Below, piece by piece: positions 8,653-9,172 of a stretch of 9,172 nt of DNA. A program made the position numbers and the translations under genes. The notes beneath the pieces were generated by a model. It saw only the letters and a list, made by a program, of their open reading frames with translations, did no database searches and had not been told where the DNA came from. Positions within the stretch are counted from its first letter, which is position 1, and each line of letters starts with the position of its first letter. The DNA lies in assembly GCA_029098065.1 (NCBI GenBank), contig JAQXNP010000061.1, positions 1 through 9,172 of the forward strand. The letters are read 5' to 3'. Source of the stretch: Clostridiales bacterium (GTDB lineage: Bacteria > Bacillota > Clostridia > Oscillospirales > Oscillospiraceae).

Positions 8653-8729
8653 GGACGATTAGCTCAGCTGGTATGAGCATCCGCTTGACGTGCGGGAGGT
8701 CACAGGTTCGAGTCCTGTATCGTCCACCA
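8653..8729 (+). tRNA. tRNA-Val, anticodon GAC
   Basis: A full cloverleaf can be drawn by hand. The acceptor stem GGACGAT (8653-8659) pairs with ATCGTCC (8719-8725), followed by discriminator A and an encoded CCA (8727-8729). The D stem is GCTC (8662-8665) with GAGC (8675-8678); the anticodon stem is TCCGC (8680-8684) with GCGGG (8692-8696), and the anticodon GAC is at 8687-8689. The T arm contains GGTTCGAGTCC. The length is 77 bases. It reads the valine codons GUC and GUU. It has its own promoter and terminator and is a single-gene unit. Confidence 0.97.
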
Positions 8730-8732
8730 GAT

Positions 8733-8768
8733 AACCTCCTAGAGCCGCAAGGCTTTAGGAGGTTTTTT
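8733..8768 (+). terminator. Intrinsic terminator of the tRNA-Val gene
   Basis: The stem AACCTCCTA pairs with TAGGAGGTT, then a G-T pair, then AGCC with GGCT around a GCAA tetraloop, followed by a run of six T (8763-8768, overlapping the stem end). It starts four bases after the CCA end of the tRNA. It is the clearest intrinsic terminator in the window. Confidence 0.95.
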
Positions 8769-8785
8769 GCTGCCCTGAAATGGAG

Positions 8786-8809
8786 TTTAGCCTTATTTTT
8801 AGCCTTATT
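8786..8809. repeat. Exact 12-bp tandem repeat, two copies
   Basis: TTTAGCCTTATT occurs twice in a row without a mismatch (8786-8797 and 8798-8809). It lies between the tRNA terminator and the end of the recombinase remnant, ending five bases before the recombinase stop codon. By its place it could be an arm-type binding site of an integrase (inference). Confidence 0.85.
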
Positions 8810-8814
8810 TGAGA

Positions 8815-8994
8815 TCAGCCGGCAGAGATGCTTCTGATCAGCTGTTCCATGCGGTCGGCACTCGCCTGTTTCATCTGGGCGGTGACATGGCCGTAAACAT
8901 CCAATGTGAATGCGGCAGTGGCGTGGCCCAGGTTCTCCTGTACCGTCTTGATGTCGTCGCCGCTCTTGATCGCCATGACAGCATAGGTGTGCCC
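8815..8994 (-). pseudogene. C-terminal remnant of a tyrosine recombinase (phage or ICE integrase)
   Basis: Read on the minus strand, 59 codons and a TGA stop give a strongly integrase-like C-terminus: GHTYAVMAIKSGDDIKTVQE, then NLGHATAAFTLDVYGHVTAQ, then MKQASADRMEQ. It contains the third catalytic-box His (LGH) and the nucleophilic Tyr (LDVYGHV, codon 8893-8895). The preceding box, normally HxLRHTYA, is cut exactly at the Arg: the frame reads stop (TAA, 8995-8997) then GHTYA, and nothing integrase-like can be read further upstream in any frame. The first catalytic Arg and the N-terminal and core-binding domains are missing, so it cannot be active. Its position, pointing at a tRNA gene 86 bases away, is the normal place for the integrase of an element inserted at a tRNA, so it probably marks an old or partly deleted insertion. 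Confidence 0.88.
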
Positions 8995-9000
8995 TTACGG

Positions 9001-9136
9001 TATAATTACGACAAACCGGAAAAGCCCCGTATATCAAGGGTTTTCGGTTATCTGGCAAGGTTTTTCATCCTTTTCCAAACAGAAAAATCGAGCCATGAAG
9101 TAGTTATATCGTAGGGGGTGTTATAGTAACGACAAA
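9001..9136. repeat. Imperfect 15-bp direct repeat pair
   Basis: TATAATTACGACAAA (9001-9015) and TATAGTAACGACAAA (9122-9136) match at 13 of 15 bases in the AT-rich stretch beyond the recombinase remnant. They may be the ends of an inserted or deleted segment, or chance similarity in AT-rich DNA. Confidence 0.35.
9014..9049. repeat. Imperfect inverted repeat beyond the integrase remnant
   Basis: AACCG, AAAA and CCC pair in order with GGG, TTTT and CGGTT, with single G bulges between the blocks and a loop of about ten bases. It could be a decayed terminator; no U tract follows. The surrounding 8998-9172 has no credible gene. Confidence 0.35.
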
Positions 9137-9151
9137 AATAAAATACCGTTT

Positions 9152-9172
9152 GGGCGGGCTGTCAGCCCGTCC
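9152..9172. repeat. GC-rich palindrome at the window edge
   Basis: GGGCGGGC pairs with GCCCGTCC (one G-T pair) around the loop TGTCA, giving an almost perfectly symmetrical 21-base element that reaches the last base of the window. It could be a terminator, whose T tract would lie outside, or one copy of a dispersed REP-like palindrome. It stands out from the AT-rich DNA before it. Confidence 0.5.

Noticed and set aside
8591..9058. 155-codon minus-strand frame containing GGRYRTRTCDLPHVKRM
   Set aside because: This is the tRNA-Val gene and its terminator read backwards (the TRTCDLPHVKRM string is a well-known artefact of tRNA genes) joined to the out-of-frame integrase remnant.
8809..9114. 101-codon plus-strand frame over the integrase remnant
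   Set aside because: It is antisense to the integrase fragment, whose minus-strand reading gives clear family motifs.

Overview
The window is a high-GC stretch of a Firmicutes chromosome. Protein sequences, strong AAAGGAGG-type ribosome binding sites and a CCA-encoding tRNA all fit a gut clostridium of the Oscillospiraceae type (Flavonifractor, Lawsonibacter or a relative); that genus-level placement is inference. About 85% of it is one operon.

Positions 2-7873 (+ strand) hold eight consecutive, tightly packed genes for a rotary V/A-type ATPase in the order I-K-E-C-F-A-B-D, the usual order in clostridia and close to the ntp operon of Enterococcus hirae. Subunit I is cut off by the left window edge. 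K is the membrane rotor (c ring), I the stator membrane subunit, E the peripheral stalk, C, D and F the central rotor connection, and A3B3 the catalytic head. All five residues that bind Na+ in E. hirae NtpK are present in this K subunit, so the enzyme is most likely a sodium pump or sodium-driven ATPase. Neighbouring genes are 3-42 bases apart or overlap by 4-8 bases, which suggests translational coupling. The promoter lies upstream of the window.

The operon ends in a long GC-rich hairpin (7895-7936). A small gene converges on it from the other strand (8530 to 7946). It encodes a helical protein that looks like a member of the ferritin-like group but has no intact ExxH metal-binding motif.

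From 8610 comes a textbook tRNA unit: a consensus promoter, tRNA-Val(GAC) with encoded CCA, and a terminator with a GCAA tetraloop. Immediately beyond it is the debris of an integrated element: an exact 12-bp tandem repeat, then the last 59 codons of a tyrosine recombinase pointing at the tRNA, cut off exactly at its catalytic Arg box. The rest of the window (about 175 bases) is AT-richer, without a credible gene. It contains weak repeats and ends in a GC-rich palindrome.

Most of the window is well-understood housekeeping DNA, and I see no clearly new system. The points worth a second look are the Na+ signature, the degenerate ferritin-like protein, the tRNA-linked integrase relic with its repeats, and a codon-usage shift inside the subunit I gene.
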